A model generated the notes under the pieces. It worked only from the letters and a program-made list of their open reading frames with translations, was not told the origin of the DNA and searched no databases. The translations under genes were made by a program, and so were the position numbers. Positions 1 through 11,447 of a stretch of DNA of 64,000 nucleotides are shown here, piece by piece. Location: the NCBI GenBank assembly GCA_037349315.1, contig JBAIAC010000006.1, positions 17,085,501 through 17,149,500 on the forward strand, read 5' to 3'. Positions within the stretch are counted from its first letter, which is position 1. Each line of letters begins with the position of its first letter. Source of the DNA: Chelydra serpentina (Eukaryota; Chordata; Testudines; Chelydridae).

Positions 1-904
1 CTTCTTGTGCTGTGTACCTGCCTCACTGAATCCACCTGCACCATCTATTTCCTCTGATATAGGAATCTGATCAAATAATACACACTGTGCTTCTGCTTTA
101 TGAAAACCCTGCACTCAAGGATCATGTGACTCACAACCAGAGAATACATTAATTAGGTCAAACCAAACTTTCCTCTCTCCCCCCAGAAATCTCCTTCCTC
201 ACCAGGAGCAGAGTTCAACACTTTTTGTTTGCAAACAGAATTGCAGCTTCTCTCTTGTCACAGGTTCTTTCCTAACTGGTTTTTGTAGTTGTTGCCATAG
301 TAGCAGGGTGGTGACTTTTTTGACCCAAGAGAGAGAGACAAAGAGACAGTGAAGTCGCAGTAGCTCTCAGGCTGGGGATTTGATTGATCTACTCTGTGCT
401 GGAATTAATTCTTCCACTTATTAACGTTTTCTGTTGAATTAAAACTTTGAGACCTGATGATCCTAAATTGATTCAGATTGAATGCAAAGCACAATTAAAA
501 GGATGACTAGGGGCCTGATAGAAATAAAAAAGAGCTACAATGAAAACAGCAGCTGAACCTGAACCTGACAAGATCATACATATCAGATGATGGATCTAGG
601 GGAATTACTCAGGGAATGTTCTATTTTTTACACTCTCTGCACTAGATACACTTAAAGGAACATTGTGGTGAAAAAAAAAATTGTAGGCCCAAATCCAGAG
701 CCACCTTGCACAATCTTAGAAGCCCCGGGCCCAAATTGCAACACAAATCATATGTTTTTGTTGCAGAGACCAGACAGACCACAGAGGGGGTCCACCCACT
801 GCTGTGCATTGCAAAGAGCAAGGCTGTCTGCAGTGGAATTCTGAAAAGGGACAGGGGGTATGTTGGGACATGGTGAGGGCATAGTCAAGAGGTCAGTGAA
901 CAAC
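1..904. other. unannotated stretch
   Basis: No open reading frame of interest and no repeat that I recognise. The base composition is ordinary and mildly AT-rich. Confidence 0.5.
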
Positions 905-1120
905 AATCATAGTTTTTGAGGCCAGGAGAGAGCATTAGGTCATTTAGTCTGGCCTCCTGCATAACACAGGCCATTACATTTTACCCAGTTACCTGTGTAT
1001 TGAGCCCAATAACTTGCATTTGGCTAAGACATAACTTCCAGAAAGGCATCCAGTCTTGATTTAAAGATTGCACAAGGTGTAAAGTCCACTACTTTCCTTG
1101 GTAGTTTGGTCCAATGGTTA
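905..1120 (-). mobile_element. old CR1-like LINE, 3' part
   Basis: The plus strand reads 'GAGGCCAGGAGAGAGCATTAGG' then 'CTGGCCTCCTGCATAACACA', the reverse complement of an older CR1/L3-type 3' end. The same family recurs at 13325, 32648 and 62640. It is cut at 'CCAATGGTTAATCA' by the younger CR1 that follows. The text 'ACCCTCACTGTT' at about 2035 looks like its continuation on the far side. Confidence 0.7.
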
Positions 1121-2025
1121 ATCATAGAATCATAGAATATCAGGGTTGGAAGGGACCTCAGGAGGTCATCTAGTCCAACCCCCTGCTCAAAGCAGGACCA
1201 ATCCCCAACTAAATCATCCCAGCCAGGGCTTTGTCAAGCCTGACCTTAAAAACCTCTGAGGATGGAGATTCCACCACCTCCCTAGGTAACCCATTCCAGT
1301 GCTTCACCACCCTCCTAGTGAAAAAGATTTTCCTAATATCCAACCCAGACCTCCCCCACTGCAACTTGAGTCGATTACTCCTTGTTCTGTCATCTGGTAC
1401 CACTGAGAACAGTTTACATCCATCCTCTTTGGAACCCCCTTTCATGTAGTTGAAAGCAGCTATCAAATCCCCCCTCATTCTTCTCTTCTGCAGGCTAAAT
1501 AATCCCAGTTCCCTCAGCCTCTCCTCATAAATCATGTGCTCCAGCCCCCTAATCATTTTTGTTGCCCTCTGCTGGACTCTTTCCAATTTCTCCACATCCT
1601 TCTTGTAGTGTGGGGCCCAAAACTGGACACAATACTCCAGATGAGGTCTCACCAATGCCAAATAGAGAGGAATGATCACGTCCCTCGATCTGCTGGCAAT
1701 GCCCCTACTTACACAGCCCAAAATGCCGTTAGCGTTCTTGGCAACAAGGGCACACTGTTGACTCATATCCAGCTTCTCGTCCACTGTAACTCCTAGGTCC
1801 TTTTCTGCAGAACTGCTGCCTAGCCATTCGGTCCCTAGTCTGTAGCAGTGCATGGGTTTCTTCCGTCCTAAGTGCAGGACTCTGCACTTTTCCTTGTTGA
1901 ACCTCATCATATTTCTTTTGGCCCAATCCTCTAATTTGTCTAGGTCCCTCTGTATCCTGTCCCTACCCTCCAGTGTATCTACCACTCCTCCCAGTTTAGT
2001 GTCATCTGCAAACTTGCTGAGGATG
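1121..2025 (-). mobile_element. CR1 LINE, 5'-truncated, reverse transcriptase C-terminal part
   Basis: This is the 3' 0.9 kb of a CR1 non-LTR retrotransposon, which normally copies itself by target-primed reverse transcription. On the minus strand an open frame of about 270 residues runs from the polymerase palm motif '[11 protein letters not shown]' (catalytic FADD box) through the thumb region ('[20 protein letters not shown]', '[20 protein letters not shown]') to the end of ORF2 ('[15 protein letters not shown]', '[12 protein letters not shown]'). The 3' tail is the run of ATTCTATGATT-type repeats at 1121-1145. Endonuclease, fingers and the first catalytic aspartate are missing, so it cannot be active. 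The long uninterrupted frame suggests a fairly young copy. The few residues upstream of FADD belong to flanking sequence. Confidence 0.93.
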
Positions 2026-2630
2026 TATTTTGAACCCTCACTGTTCAAACTGTTCCTACCCACTACTCCCCTGTTTATACATCCAAGGAATACATGAGTG
2101 TTTTTGCCTCAGCATCACACGGGGAGTTCATATTCAGTTGGTGGCCAATATGTCCCCTAAAACCTCTTTCAGAATCACTGCTTTCCAGGATACAGTTTTT
2201 AAGAACAGGTTATACATACACCTGTCAGGGATTGTCTAGGTATACTTCATCTTGCCTCAGCACAGGGCACTGGACCAGTTGATCTTTCAGGGTGCCTTCT
2301 AGACTTACATTTCTATGCTTATGACTTTTTTATAGCTGACTCACACGTTGTCTAACCTGCAACTGCTACAGTTGCCTTTTAAGGGCTCAGTCCAAAGTCC
2401 TTGAAGTCAGTGAAAAGACTCACTGGGCTTCTGCTCAATCCCTATTTCCACATGGGAAGAAAAGGTGGGCAGCCTTGAATAGTTTTTAAAATGTACATTT
2501 GTAAAGACATTCCGCATCTTGATTTGATTAAGTGCAATGTTGCCTGCCTAGGTGGGAGCCTCTATATAGTTGGATTTCATTAAATTATTTATTCTAAGTC
2601 TGTACCTTAGCAAGAGAAAAAATGAGGTGG
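2026..2630. other. unannotated stretch
   Basis: It begins with a probable remnant of the older CR1 near 2030-2060. The phrase 'CCTTGAAGTCAGTGAAAAGA' near 2400 resembles short old repeat fragments seen elsewhere in the window. Nothing else is recognised. Confidence 0.4.
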
Positions 2631-2696
2631 AGCCTGAAGTCAATACACTGGGTCAGATTTTCTAATCAGATAGAGGGATAGCTATTAGTGGTTTGA
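2631..2696 (+). repeat. SINE upstream flank, inverted copy of 4293-4359
   Basis: These 66 bases ('AGCCTGAAGTCAATACACTG' onward) match, with essentially no differences, the reverse complement of the sequence just upstream of the SINE at 4108-4292. SINE retrotransposition does not normally copy upstream flank, so an inverted duplication or gene conversion is implied. Confidence 0.85.
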
Positions 2697-2872
2697 GGGG
2701 AGGGATAGCTCAGTGGTTTGAGCATTGGCCTGCTAAACCCAGGATTGTGAGTTCAGTCCTTGAGGGGGGCATTTAGGGATCTGGGGCAAAAATTGGGGAT
2801 TGGTCCTGCTTTGAGCAGGGGGTTGGACTAGATGATCTCCTAAGGTCCCTTCCAACCCTGATATTCTATGAC
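2697..2872 (+). mobile_element. tRNA-derived SINE with CR1-like tail (turtle Cry type)
   Basis: The head carries RNA polymerase III internal promoter boxes: A box 'TAGCTCAGTGGTTTGAGCA' and B box 'GTTCAGTCC', about 30 bases apart as in tRNA. The tail 'GGTTGGACTAGATGATCTCC' to 'TTCTATGA' matches the CR1 3' end, as expected for a SINE mobilised by CR1 enzymes. Full length is about 175 bases. It encodes no protein. The head is almost identical to that of the copy at 4108-4292, but the tails differ. Confidence 0.9.
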
Positions 2873-3919
2873 TCAATACCACCTGTGGTACAATTAAATC
2901 AAATAGATCCTATGGGGAAAAAAATAAACCTACATTGCCAGGGCACAAGGGATCAAACAATAAAGTACTCATTGCCACCTGGCAAAATAAATCACACTAA
3001 CAGGCTGCTATGGCACAAGTAATACAATGTTTTAACGATGGAACTCTATAGTACACGGGAGTAGGGAGAAATATTTTTGTCAGCCTCTGAATATGGGTGT
3101 AAGCAGACGGAAGCCATGTGTGGCCCAGTATGTGACTTACATTTCCTGGGCGCTGTCTTTCTGGTGATAACTGTCAGGCATTTTTCCTTCCCCAAGCTGC
3201 CTATTAAGACATTGCTTGATAATATCATCTGCCTTCATCCATTATGTGAGTGATGATAGGGGGGTCAAGTCTTGCAATTCTTTACTCAAGCAAACTTCTG
3301 CTGAGGACCCAGTTGCTCCCTGAGCAGGGTGGGGGACAGAGCTGCACTGACCCAAGGGAAACTCAGGGATGATTTATGCCTCCATGCTCATCTCTACATA
3401 TTGGGAGTATACTGGACCTCCTTGGTAGGCCAGTGTGGACTGGTATGGTCCATGGCCCTTCCTCCTCCTCTCTGCTTACCATCCCCTGTGGAATATAAAA
3501 TAAACAAGCTTTGTGTTCCCACTAATGCAGGGACCCAAATTGTCTGTGGCCCTTGCATGAGGCATGGGAGTGATGGGGGAGGAAGGCTCATTCCACTTTC
3601 CTCCTGTGCACAGGCAATCTGGCCTTGAGATGGTCCAATATGGGGTGGTGTGGGGAGCAGGGGTGTGTGTGAGGGAGCTGGCTCCCTGATTCTGTGAGCC
3701 AGCACTACGCCAAAGCAACTTAAAGCGGCTGACACGCAGTTTTAACTTGCACAACAAACCCTGAACCTGTATATGATTTCCATGTCAGGGTGGTGCTCTG
3801 ATACACCTCCCGCCCCAGACATCTCACCTCTCCCAGTCCCTGAAACATTCCCTACCTGACATGTCCTCGTATGTCAGAAGTGGGGAATCAAAGGTGCAGA
3901 GCCCAGAGCTACAACAACT
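2873..3919. other. unannotated stretch
   Basis: Short frames on both strands show no recognisable domain. No repeat is recognised. Confidence 0.4.
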
Positions 3920-4045
3920 GTGCCAGCAGGGAGTAAATTCATAGGGTCAGAGTCTGTCTCTTTGTTGTTTGTACAGCACCTAGCATGACTGGGGCCCGAA
4001 GGCACTGCCATAATAATAATAGTTAATAATAAATAATCCTTCGCT
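3920..4045 (-). repeat. old interspersed repeat, 'GTACAGCACCTAGCA' family
   Basis: 'TTTGTACAGCACCTAGCATG' followed by 'GGGGCCCGAAGGCA' and an AATAAT-rich end matches, in reverse orientation, repeats near 18645, 19672, 20477, 27146, 43390 and 44320. It is a widespread old family in this genome that I cannot name. Confidence 0.6.
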
Positions 4046-4107
4046 GCTAAATTGCGGCCAGTTTCTGTCCCCTCAGTGTCTCTTGGCTGGTGCAAAGGAG
4101 ATGGATC

Positions 4108-4292
4108 TAATACAGAGATTCTATCTTATAGAACTGAAAGGTCATCAAGTCCAGTCCCCTGCCTTCACTATCAGGACCAAGGACAGTCCCTGACAGATTT
4201 TTACCCCACACCCCTAAATGGCCCCCTCAAGGATTAAACTCACAACCCTGGGTTTAGCAGGCCAATGCTCAAACCACTGAGCTATCCCTCCC
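4108..4292 (-). mobile_element. tRNA-derived SINE (turtle Cry type), older subfamily
   Basis: On the minus strand, 'GGGAGGGATAGCTCAGTGG' (A box) and the B-box region are followed by a body and CR1-like tail ('GACTGGACTTGATGACC'). The tail resembles the copy at 18428 more than the one at 2697. The head and upstream flank, however, match the 2697 copy almost exactly. Confidence 0.88.
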
Positions 4293-4359
4293 CTCAAACC
4301 ACTAATAGCTATCCCTCTATCTGATTAGAAAATCTGACCCAGTGTATTGACTTCAGGCT
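4293..4359 (-). repeat. SINE upstream flank, inverted copy of 2631-2696
   Basis: 'CTAATAGCTATCCCTCTATC' to 'GTATTGACTTCAGGCT' is the reverse complement of 2631-2696. Similarity stops abruptly at 'AGCCTGAAG' on both sides. Confidence 0.85.
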
Positions 4360-5690
4360 TTGGGCAATTCTTTACCTTGACAGATAGACCTTGGGAGATT
4401 ATGAGACTATTTCAGGCAAAGAGGCAACAAATCAGCCAGCATGAATACCTAGATTTCCAATTGGTAATTACACTCCTGCCCCTGATAATTTGTTCCCTTC
4501 TCCTCTAGCTTTCTTTCTATACATTCTGCACTTTCACAATTCCTTGGGTTCTGTAAAGCTTCACTGTAAGTGCTGAGGTCTCCCTTCTCCCACTCTTGTA
4601 ATCTGCCAGTTTGAGCAGAACCAGGGTCTGTGTTGCCAATGCAGCACACATGGAAATGAAAGACTTGTGATTTCTCTCACCCAGGCTTTTTAGCTGGAGT
4701 CCATCTGCTCACCCGTGTCTATTTGAGAATGCACAGCACCTCTTTCTTCTTTCCTAGCAGCCAGGGAATGGGTTGAAATATTCAAATGGCACTTTTGAAC
4801 TGAACCGTCACTCTTTATTAAATATAGCAATTTGTTTCTTTTTCTGAGGCTAAAGAGGAGCTGCAAAGGAAAGAGCTGGCCATTATCACAAGCAGAGCTA
4901 AATTTCAGTGGTAAGCAAACCTTTACCTTTAGCACTGACTCCCACTGGTAACTTCCACAGATCTAAAGTAAGGACCCATGTAACACTTTGAAAATGTCAC
5001 CTTTGTTGATGCCCATTATGCTGTTAGAAAAAGAAAATCAAATTATACCATTAATGTTTTAGCAGAACTCCTCATTGCATTTATTGGGTAGTTCTGCTTA
5101 AAAGCACAGGGCAGTACTGCAGAAAGTTTAGAAAGGTTAAAGGGTGAATATCACTAAACCTACGTTATTTCTTTGTTTAGCAAATACATTTTGTATGATG
5201 TTTTACCCACAGCTAAATGTGAATTCAAAAATTGGCTGCAGGCTAGTACTTGGAAATTAGAGGTTCTAGTCAATGTGCATGCATTTAAACTGAAAACAGA
5301 CAGAGCCATGGAAACACTATTTCCTATCATCATGTATCTCTTACCAGTCTATTGTAGTGCCATAGTGAACATTTTACAGCTCTCATCCAGAAAAAAGATA
5401 ATTGGCATTACACAAAGCAGCTGCTAGACACATTCATTTGCTGTCACTTTCACTTCCAATTGCCATGGCTGCTGTCATATTTTGCTGCTTTTAAAGGTGT
5501 GTATCTATTGTGTATCTTCCTCTGCTGGATTTTTCAGAAGAGATGTACAATCAGAAGTCCTGAGCACTTGTGGTCCCGACAGGTCTTATAAACCTATATG
5601 TCCAGGTGCAATCGTTTTCTTCTGCTACTGATGTCATGGCAAAACTCTTTCTGACCTAATGGTTTCTCGGGTACACCTGGAAGGGACCTG
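4360..5690. other. unannotated stretch
   Basis: No gene or repeat recognised. The open frame near 5173-5427 has no identifiable motif and sits in AT-rich sequence. Confidence 0.4.
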
Positions 5691-5699
5691 AATTTCAGG

Positions 5700-5950
5700 A
5701 TATTTTATGCACCCAAACTTTGAAAATCAGCTTCTTTAAGATGTCTTGAGTGGGGCACCTGATGATCAAGGCATCCAAAATCACTAGTCACTTTGAAAAT
5801 CTTGGCCTTGGTGCCTAATGTCAGACACCTAAATAAAAGTGGGCTAATTTGCTGAAGTTCCAAGGACCTGCACCAACTATGGATTTCTATGATCACTGTA
5901 GGGATTTGCTCTCTTAACAAGGCCACTTATTTAGGTGCCTACATTTGGAC
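5700..5950. repeat. old interspersed repeat with 'ACTAGTCACTTTGAAAATC' core
   Basis: 'AAGGCATCCAAAATCACTAG' and the repeated 'GGTGCCTA' phrases match the family that flanks the GC-rich insertion at 55.0-55.75 kb. Its class is unknown. Confidence 0.5.
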
Positions 5951-6031
5951 TGAATCTATCCATCTCATCCACTTAGCCTATTTAATCTTATAAAGCTCTC
6001 ATCACCACAGTATCTTGATTAGTTCCGTGTA

Positions 6032-6126
6032 GAGCTGGTCAGAAAAATAAAATAAAATCACAAAAATGTTCATTAACATTCTCCATCCAAATGTTGTTTT
6101 CACTGAAATTTTCCAGCCAGCTCTAC
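6032..6126. repeat. short AT-rich fold-back element
   Basis: It starts 'TAGAGCTGGTCAGAAAAA' and ends 'TTTTCCAGCCAGCTCTA', imperfect inverted termini of about 15 bases. The same termini frame other AT-rich repeats here (14.9, 19.1, 22.2, 23.7, 34.2 and 49.9 kb). It is probably a non-autonomous DNA transposon. Confidence 0.6.
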
Positions 6127-9100
6127 TACTGCGCCACATGGCAAATCAGTGACCCAGTCATGGGGTTTGAATTTGCAGCCAACTAGAAGTCAGTATCAAT
6201 AAAGCAGAGAGCAAGGAAATGGATAGTTAATGATTGCTGCTCAGGTCTGAGGCTTGGATCCCAAGCAGAATACTTCTCCAGAGCTTCTTTCTCTTTCTTC
6301 AAGGCAGTAAACAAATTCAGGCTTACTTAACACATGACAAATTGTAACCTGTCTTGTTTAGGGGTCGGTGTTTCTTCATCCACCATTTATACTGTAACTC
6401 ACCCTGTACATGTACAGTGCCTTTCTAACTGTCTAATTTCTCCTCCTCACCTTGGGTCTGAGCCAATGCCCAGTGAAGTCAGTGGAAAGACTCCCTTGGT
6501 TTCCGTTAACTTTGGATGAGGCCTCTTACCCACTGTAGGTGAATCTAATTTTCTCTATGTTCCTAATTGAATAATTGAGGCTTACTGTGTTTACAGTATG
6601 ACTGCCAACAATGGGACAGTGGAATTGTGTAACGTGATATGAACTTCTCTTTTATTCTGTAATAACCATTTTTGTGTGTTCTTCTATGTCACATGCAAAC
6701 TGACAACATATTGACTTGGTTAACATTGATGACTAACTGATAAAGAACAGGAGATACATTGCTGATAAATAATTAATAATTATTACTCTATTCAAAAGGA
6801 GGAAACTGAGCTAGGGACACCGAGTAACTGAAGTGGGGCTCAAAAGTGCACAGAAGCCATTGCATAGGCAAATAGAGGATATGTTTTGAGATGTTGACCC
6901 TCTGCGAACTTCTGAGGGATTTAGTCATATATTTCCCACTCAACGAAAAAAAAGAAAAAGGAAAAGAATAAGAAATAGTGTGTCTAGACTTTACAAAGGG
7001 AGAAATAAGCCAAAAACATTTTCTTTGTTGGGATTGTAGGAATCTCTTAGCATCTGCCTGTGGGCCACTGTCAGTCACCTCTTCATGCAGACATTAGTGC
7101 CCATTGCTGCCATGCTCTTCTCATCATTTGATTACTATTATGGCACTTTTTTTCTCTCAAGCCATGTAGCCTGTTCCGAAGTCTTGGTCACTGACTGCAG
7201 GAGGAAAATCTCAGAAAATCTCCTGTGCAGCTAAGAATCTCAGCATGTTAACCTTTATTCAACAAACCCATGACAATGTACTTGGGGACAGATTTAGATG
7301 TGACAGGTGGATAAATGGTTGTATGTGCTGCCTGTTGGTGTAAACTGGTTGGTGCAAATTATACACTGATGGGACTGGAGCATGAAAAGCACTCATCAGG
7401 AGAATGTAAGAGAAAACCCTCTTGCATGTTTATCCTTGTAAAAGTCTATTCCCTCATCTTTGCAGCATGTCAGTTACACTGTAGTACACCAACTTAAACT
7501 CACTGAGGTTGAATGACACCATCCTACTGAGTTTAACTGATATCACCATTTATGTGACTTCTGAGTTTGGGCTTTAGTGTCACACCAGGTAGCTTTTTGA
7601 TTTGAATATTTTTCACACGGCAGAGAAGAGCTTTGCAGAACTAAAAGTCTTGTGGGCAATTTTTTTAATGTGAACATTTCGCTCACAATGTAATGCTAGA
7701 GTGACCACCGTGATTAGCATCACCAGTCTACTGCATTAAGTTGTGTGACACACTAAGGGCCTGGTTCTCATTTACAGAAGGTTTTTACATCACTCCAACA
7801 GTGTAAAATTGCATTTGCGCCCATTTTACACTGTCAGAGTGCTGTAAAGGGGCTTTAGTGGAAATAAATATTAGGCCCCCTAGATTTTAAGAGCTTTTGT
7901 GAATTAGGCCAAAGGTGAAAAGTCACCATTTCATCCAGTAAACACAGTTCCCAGATCCTCAGCTGGTGTTAAAATGGAAGCCAATGGAACTTTGCTGATT
8001 TGCAAAGCTGGGGATCCAGTCCATAATTTCTGTGGTGAGAAATCCACAATGGAACTAATCAAAGATCTTTGCACCGTGAAAGTTAAAAATGAACTTCAGT
8101 ACTCATTGACTTCAATACTCAGCATCTTGAGGGTCTGCTGCTAGTTTCTCATAGAGCACTTCTTGAAATAATCTTTTTTCCCCTTAAAGGGAAACTTTTC
8201 TCCTTTTCCCATTTGATTCACTAGGTGTCTGAGAATTCTTTACAGAGGATGACATTTTGTTTTTCTCAATAGCTAACAGATTTTTATTCACTTATTATTC
8301 CTGTGAACTTTCAGTTCCTAGTCCTTATGGAATGAACTGCCACTCATATTTTTAAATGACACTGTATAATAGATTCATTGTCTGCTGGTCTATTTCCTAC
8401 ACTGCTTGGTGCATCATAAGAATACAGTTCCTTTCTTGTAGCTACATGCCATTTAACCTTCACAAAAATCCCTGTTCCCTGGTTTCCTTTAGTAAAAGAA
8501 TTCCCCCCCCCCCATCTACACAAAATATTGTATACTTGTCCCAGAGACATTATGGAAGAGATTATAATTAACATCAGATTTGAGGATGTGTATTAGAGAG
8601 TTACCCAATTAGAGAGAAATCATCAGACAGTTTAGATTTCCTAATAGCAGGCTAAATGGGCGCACATCCATCATAGATGCAGTATGCTGGTCAGTCAAAT
8701 TTTTTGATGTGACTCCATTCTATTAATATTATATATTAGGCATAAAATAAATATCTGCATGATTGTGAAAATAAAACACTGTCGCTGCCCATACTGGTTA
8801 TATAATCCACCTCCTCTTGTGTGAAGCTGGTAGATTTATATGGAATAACTACCTGTGATTGATGTTCCCAGCTTCTGCTCTCTATGGGGCAAATTTTGAT
8901 ATAGACATTGTGCCCAATATCATTACAGCTATAAAAACAAATGTGTTCTACCTTGTGGTTATATGGCATAGACTCAGTTCTTACAACACAAGGTCAGCAG
9001 TTATTCAGCGATTACATGGTTATTTATGTCTAGCAGTATGTAAAGTGCTAAGAAAAAGATATCCAAAAGGTAATTAATCCTAATCATTTTATTTCTATGA

Positions 9101-11309
9101 TAAAAGAAATGAATCAGTGGGCAAAATAATGGCACTGGAGAATTAGAGAAAAGGGGGAAAACATCAAGACAAAATGTAAAACTGCTCAACTGTCTGGGCT
9201 AGAATGTGGCACTTTTCCTTCAGACACTGTTCTGAGGCAGATTTCCCTCCCAGGTTTCCCCTTGTTCTGTGGGAGTAATATTGGCATATACCTATACTAC
9301 AACAGCCTATGAGTGTGGGGGGCGAGGGGCAGGGGAGGTCTCATGGGTGGAGTCTATTCTTTTCTGACCCTCTCTAACCACCTGTTCTGATGATGCGGGG
9401 AGTTAGTGAGAGTGCAGTGTTTGCTTACTCAAGTCTTACACCTCAACTCAAGATCCAGGTAGCTTGTGTAGGGTTGCTAGGGGGCTTCTTACTCCCCAGG
9501 AAGAAGTGTGTAGTACACAGGACAATCTAGCCCTTTAGTAAGGAAAATATGAAGACACAATGTATTTAAGATGCATTTATAGGGACATGGCCGTAATTAA
9601 AAAAATTGAGGACTCATATGTTACAGTGAATCAGATTCAACATGGCAAAGTATAATAACAAATATGAGCTAATGTATGAAGAATCCAGAAATATATCTCA
9701 TTTTAGCCAAAATGTTTGTGACATCTAATTAAGACATTGGAACCAACTCTGACCATCACTCTAAGTTTGAACCAAAGCGTTTCTGTAGTTCCAACAATGC
9801 TACAATATTTCCCCTCCACCCCATTTTACATACCTCTTCATTTCCTATCTCCATATGGAAATGGAAATACTTGAATGAGGTCAGCCCATGATTTATATGA
9901 TATGTTAACATAAGAAAAATATGACATCTAAACAGGAATAGATAACTATAGCTGAACTGCATACAGATGGTAAATTAGTATAATATAGTTTTGCAGAGAT
10001 TCTGTCTTTACAGCAGTGTCCATTATGAAAGAATAGTGCATTTAACAAGTGTTTGTGTGTCTTCCTTCCAAATCATGTGCTAATATGAGCTAATATGAAG
10101 GCTATTGCCGAGGGTGCAGTAAAATAGCACCATTATGAGTATCATTCTGTTTTTAGCAACTGATATCTCCTGCCCTCCTATTCCCATCGATTTTACAGGA
10201 TTAGCCGTGTTGTATGTACAGACTTGAATTTCTCCTCTTAGTTTGAATTTGATTCTTTTCCATCAACGCTGCTGGAAGCCAACCCTATGGCTGTAGGATG
10301 AAAGTAGTGACAGAATGGCAGAATGGTGATAGCTGCTGGAAAAGTTAAAACCATAATAGGGAGAGCCAAGGAGGAGGAGAAGAGAAAGAGAGTAGGGGCT
10401 TTTTACAGTTGACTTCAGTGGGATTTGGATCTGGCCCTAATTCCTACTGGGGCTTACCACTTTGTATCTTCAGTGTTATCAGCCTTTCTGGCTCATGGAG
10501 TAAATTGCTAACAGCAGTCTCTGGACTGAAACCCATTCCCCAAGCAGTTGGAGTTTTTGAGCTATTACCATACTAGGCTGCAGGACTGGCTAATTATACT
10601 GATGTTCATTTATTTGCATGTTGACCAAATTACCCAAGTTTTAGAAACAGCTTACCATAAATCAATTCTTGCTCTATATTCTCCTCACCTAACATCATTC
10701 TAGGGGTATGAAAACCCTACAATATACCCCAGTGTGGCATGTGTTCAAGGGCCACTTTTACTCTGGGGAACCATGTGGCCCACCCCATTGGAGTAATAGG
10801 AGCTGCATACTCTCCTCCATTATCTGGTGGGGCACAAATAGAGCGGAAAAGCCTTGAAATATGTGGAAGGGAGGGATAGACACTTTTTCTTGATAGTTCT
10901 CTCCTTCACAATCCCAAGAGATGGCAGAGACCCCACAGTGTGAATTCCATATGGTAAAGCCTTGCAGATGGGAGAACAGCCGCGGTTCAGGGAATGTGCA
11001 GAGAAGGATAACAGCCACTGCACACTTTCGAGGAGAAATCAGCAAGGGAGCTAGGTCCTATTCAATTCCTATTGAAGTCAACGAGCTTTTGATTTGGCTC
11101 CTATTGCTGACCCGGCTAGCTGTGCCTGTCCTCCCAGCCATGGTCCCTGCTTCAGAGAGATCACAGGTGTCAGCTCCATAACTAATGGTGGCACTTTAAG
11201 GTTGGCCCAATGGCAATTAAATAAATAATAATTAATAATGCACTCAGAGCTGGAATGCTCACTAAATCAAAACCCCTGTTGAAGTAAATGTGAATCTAGC
11301 TCCTGATAC
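6127..11309. other. long stretch without a recognisable gene
   Basis: About 5 kb of ordinary AT-rich sequence. All frames are short. I see no splice-framed conserved exon, tRNA or long repeat, apart from short 'GAAGTCAGTGG' type fragments (about 6475 and 10405), a C10 run at 8505, and the element at 7758. Confidence 0.4.
7758..7880. repeat. short palindromic repeat with GGGCCT/AGGCCC ends
   Basis: It begins 'GGGCCTGGTTCTCATTTACA' and ends 'AAATAAATATTAGGCCCC', with an internal inverted pair around 'CAGTGTAAAATTGCATTTGC' and 'ATTTTACACTG'. This suggests a small MITE-like element. Confidence 0.45.
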
Positions 11310-11321
11310 ACTACTGTTTTT

Positions 11322-11435
11322 CAAGTATCAGAGGGGTAGCCGTGTTAGTCTGGATCTGTAGAAGCGACAAAGGGTCCTGTGGCACCTTATAGACTCTCTG
11401 TTAGTCTATAAGGTGCCACAGGACCCTTTGTCGCT
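11322..11435. mobile_element. hairpin element (Penelope-like terminus family), inverted dimer
   Basis: 'TATCAGAGGGGTAGCCGTGT' leads into a stem whose arms 'GCGACAAAGGGTCCTGTGGC' and its reverse complement lie head to head. It is flanked by an exact 12-bp direct repeat, ACTACTGTTTTT, at 11310-11321 and 11436-11447, which I read as the target-site duplication. This copy lacks the CTGANGA block seen in longer members. Confidence 0.8.
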
Positions 11436-11447
11436 ACTACTGTTTTT

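Noticed and set aside
1231..1449. Plus-strand frame within the CR1 at 1121-2025, and its equivalents at 22013, 53611 and 57263
   Set aside because: They are antisense shadows of the CR1 ORF2 C-terminus, recurring because the element recurs.
2697..2770. A tRNA gene
   Set aside because: Internal promoter boxes are present, but the sequence is the head of a SINE with a CR1-like tail, and the same unit recurs twice in the window.
5173..5427. Possible small exon (84-residue frame)
   Set aside because: No splice-site pair or domain that I could support, and AT-rich sequence makes such frames common.
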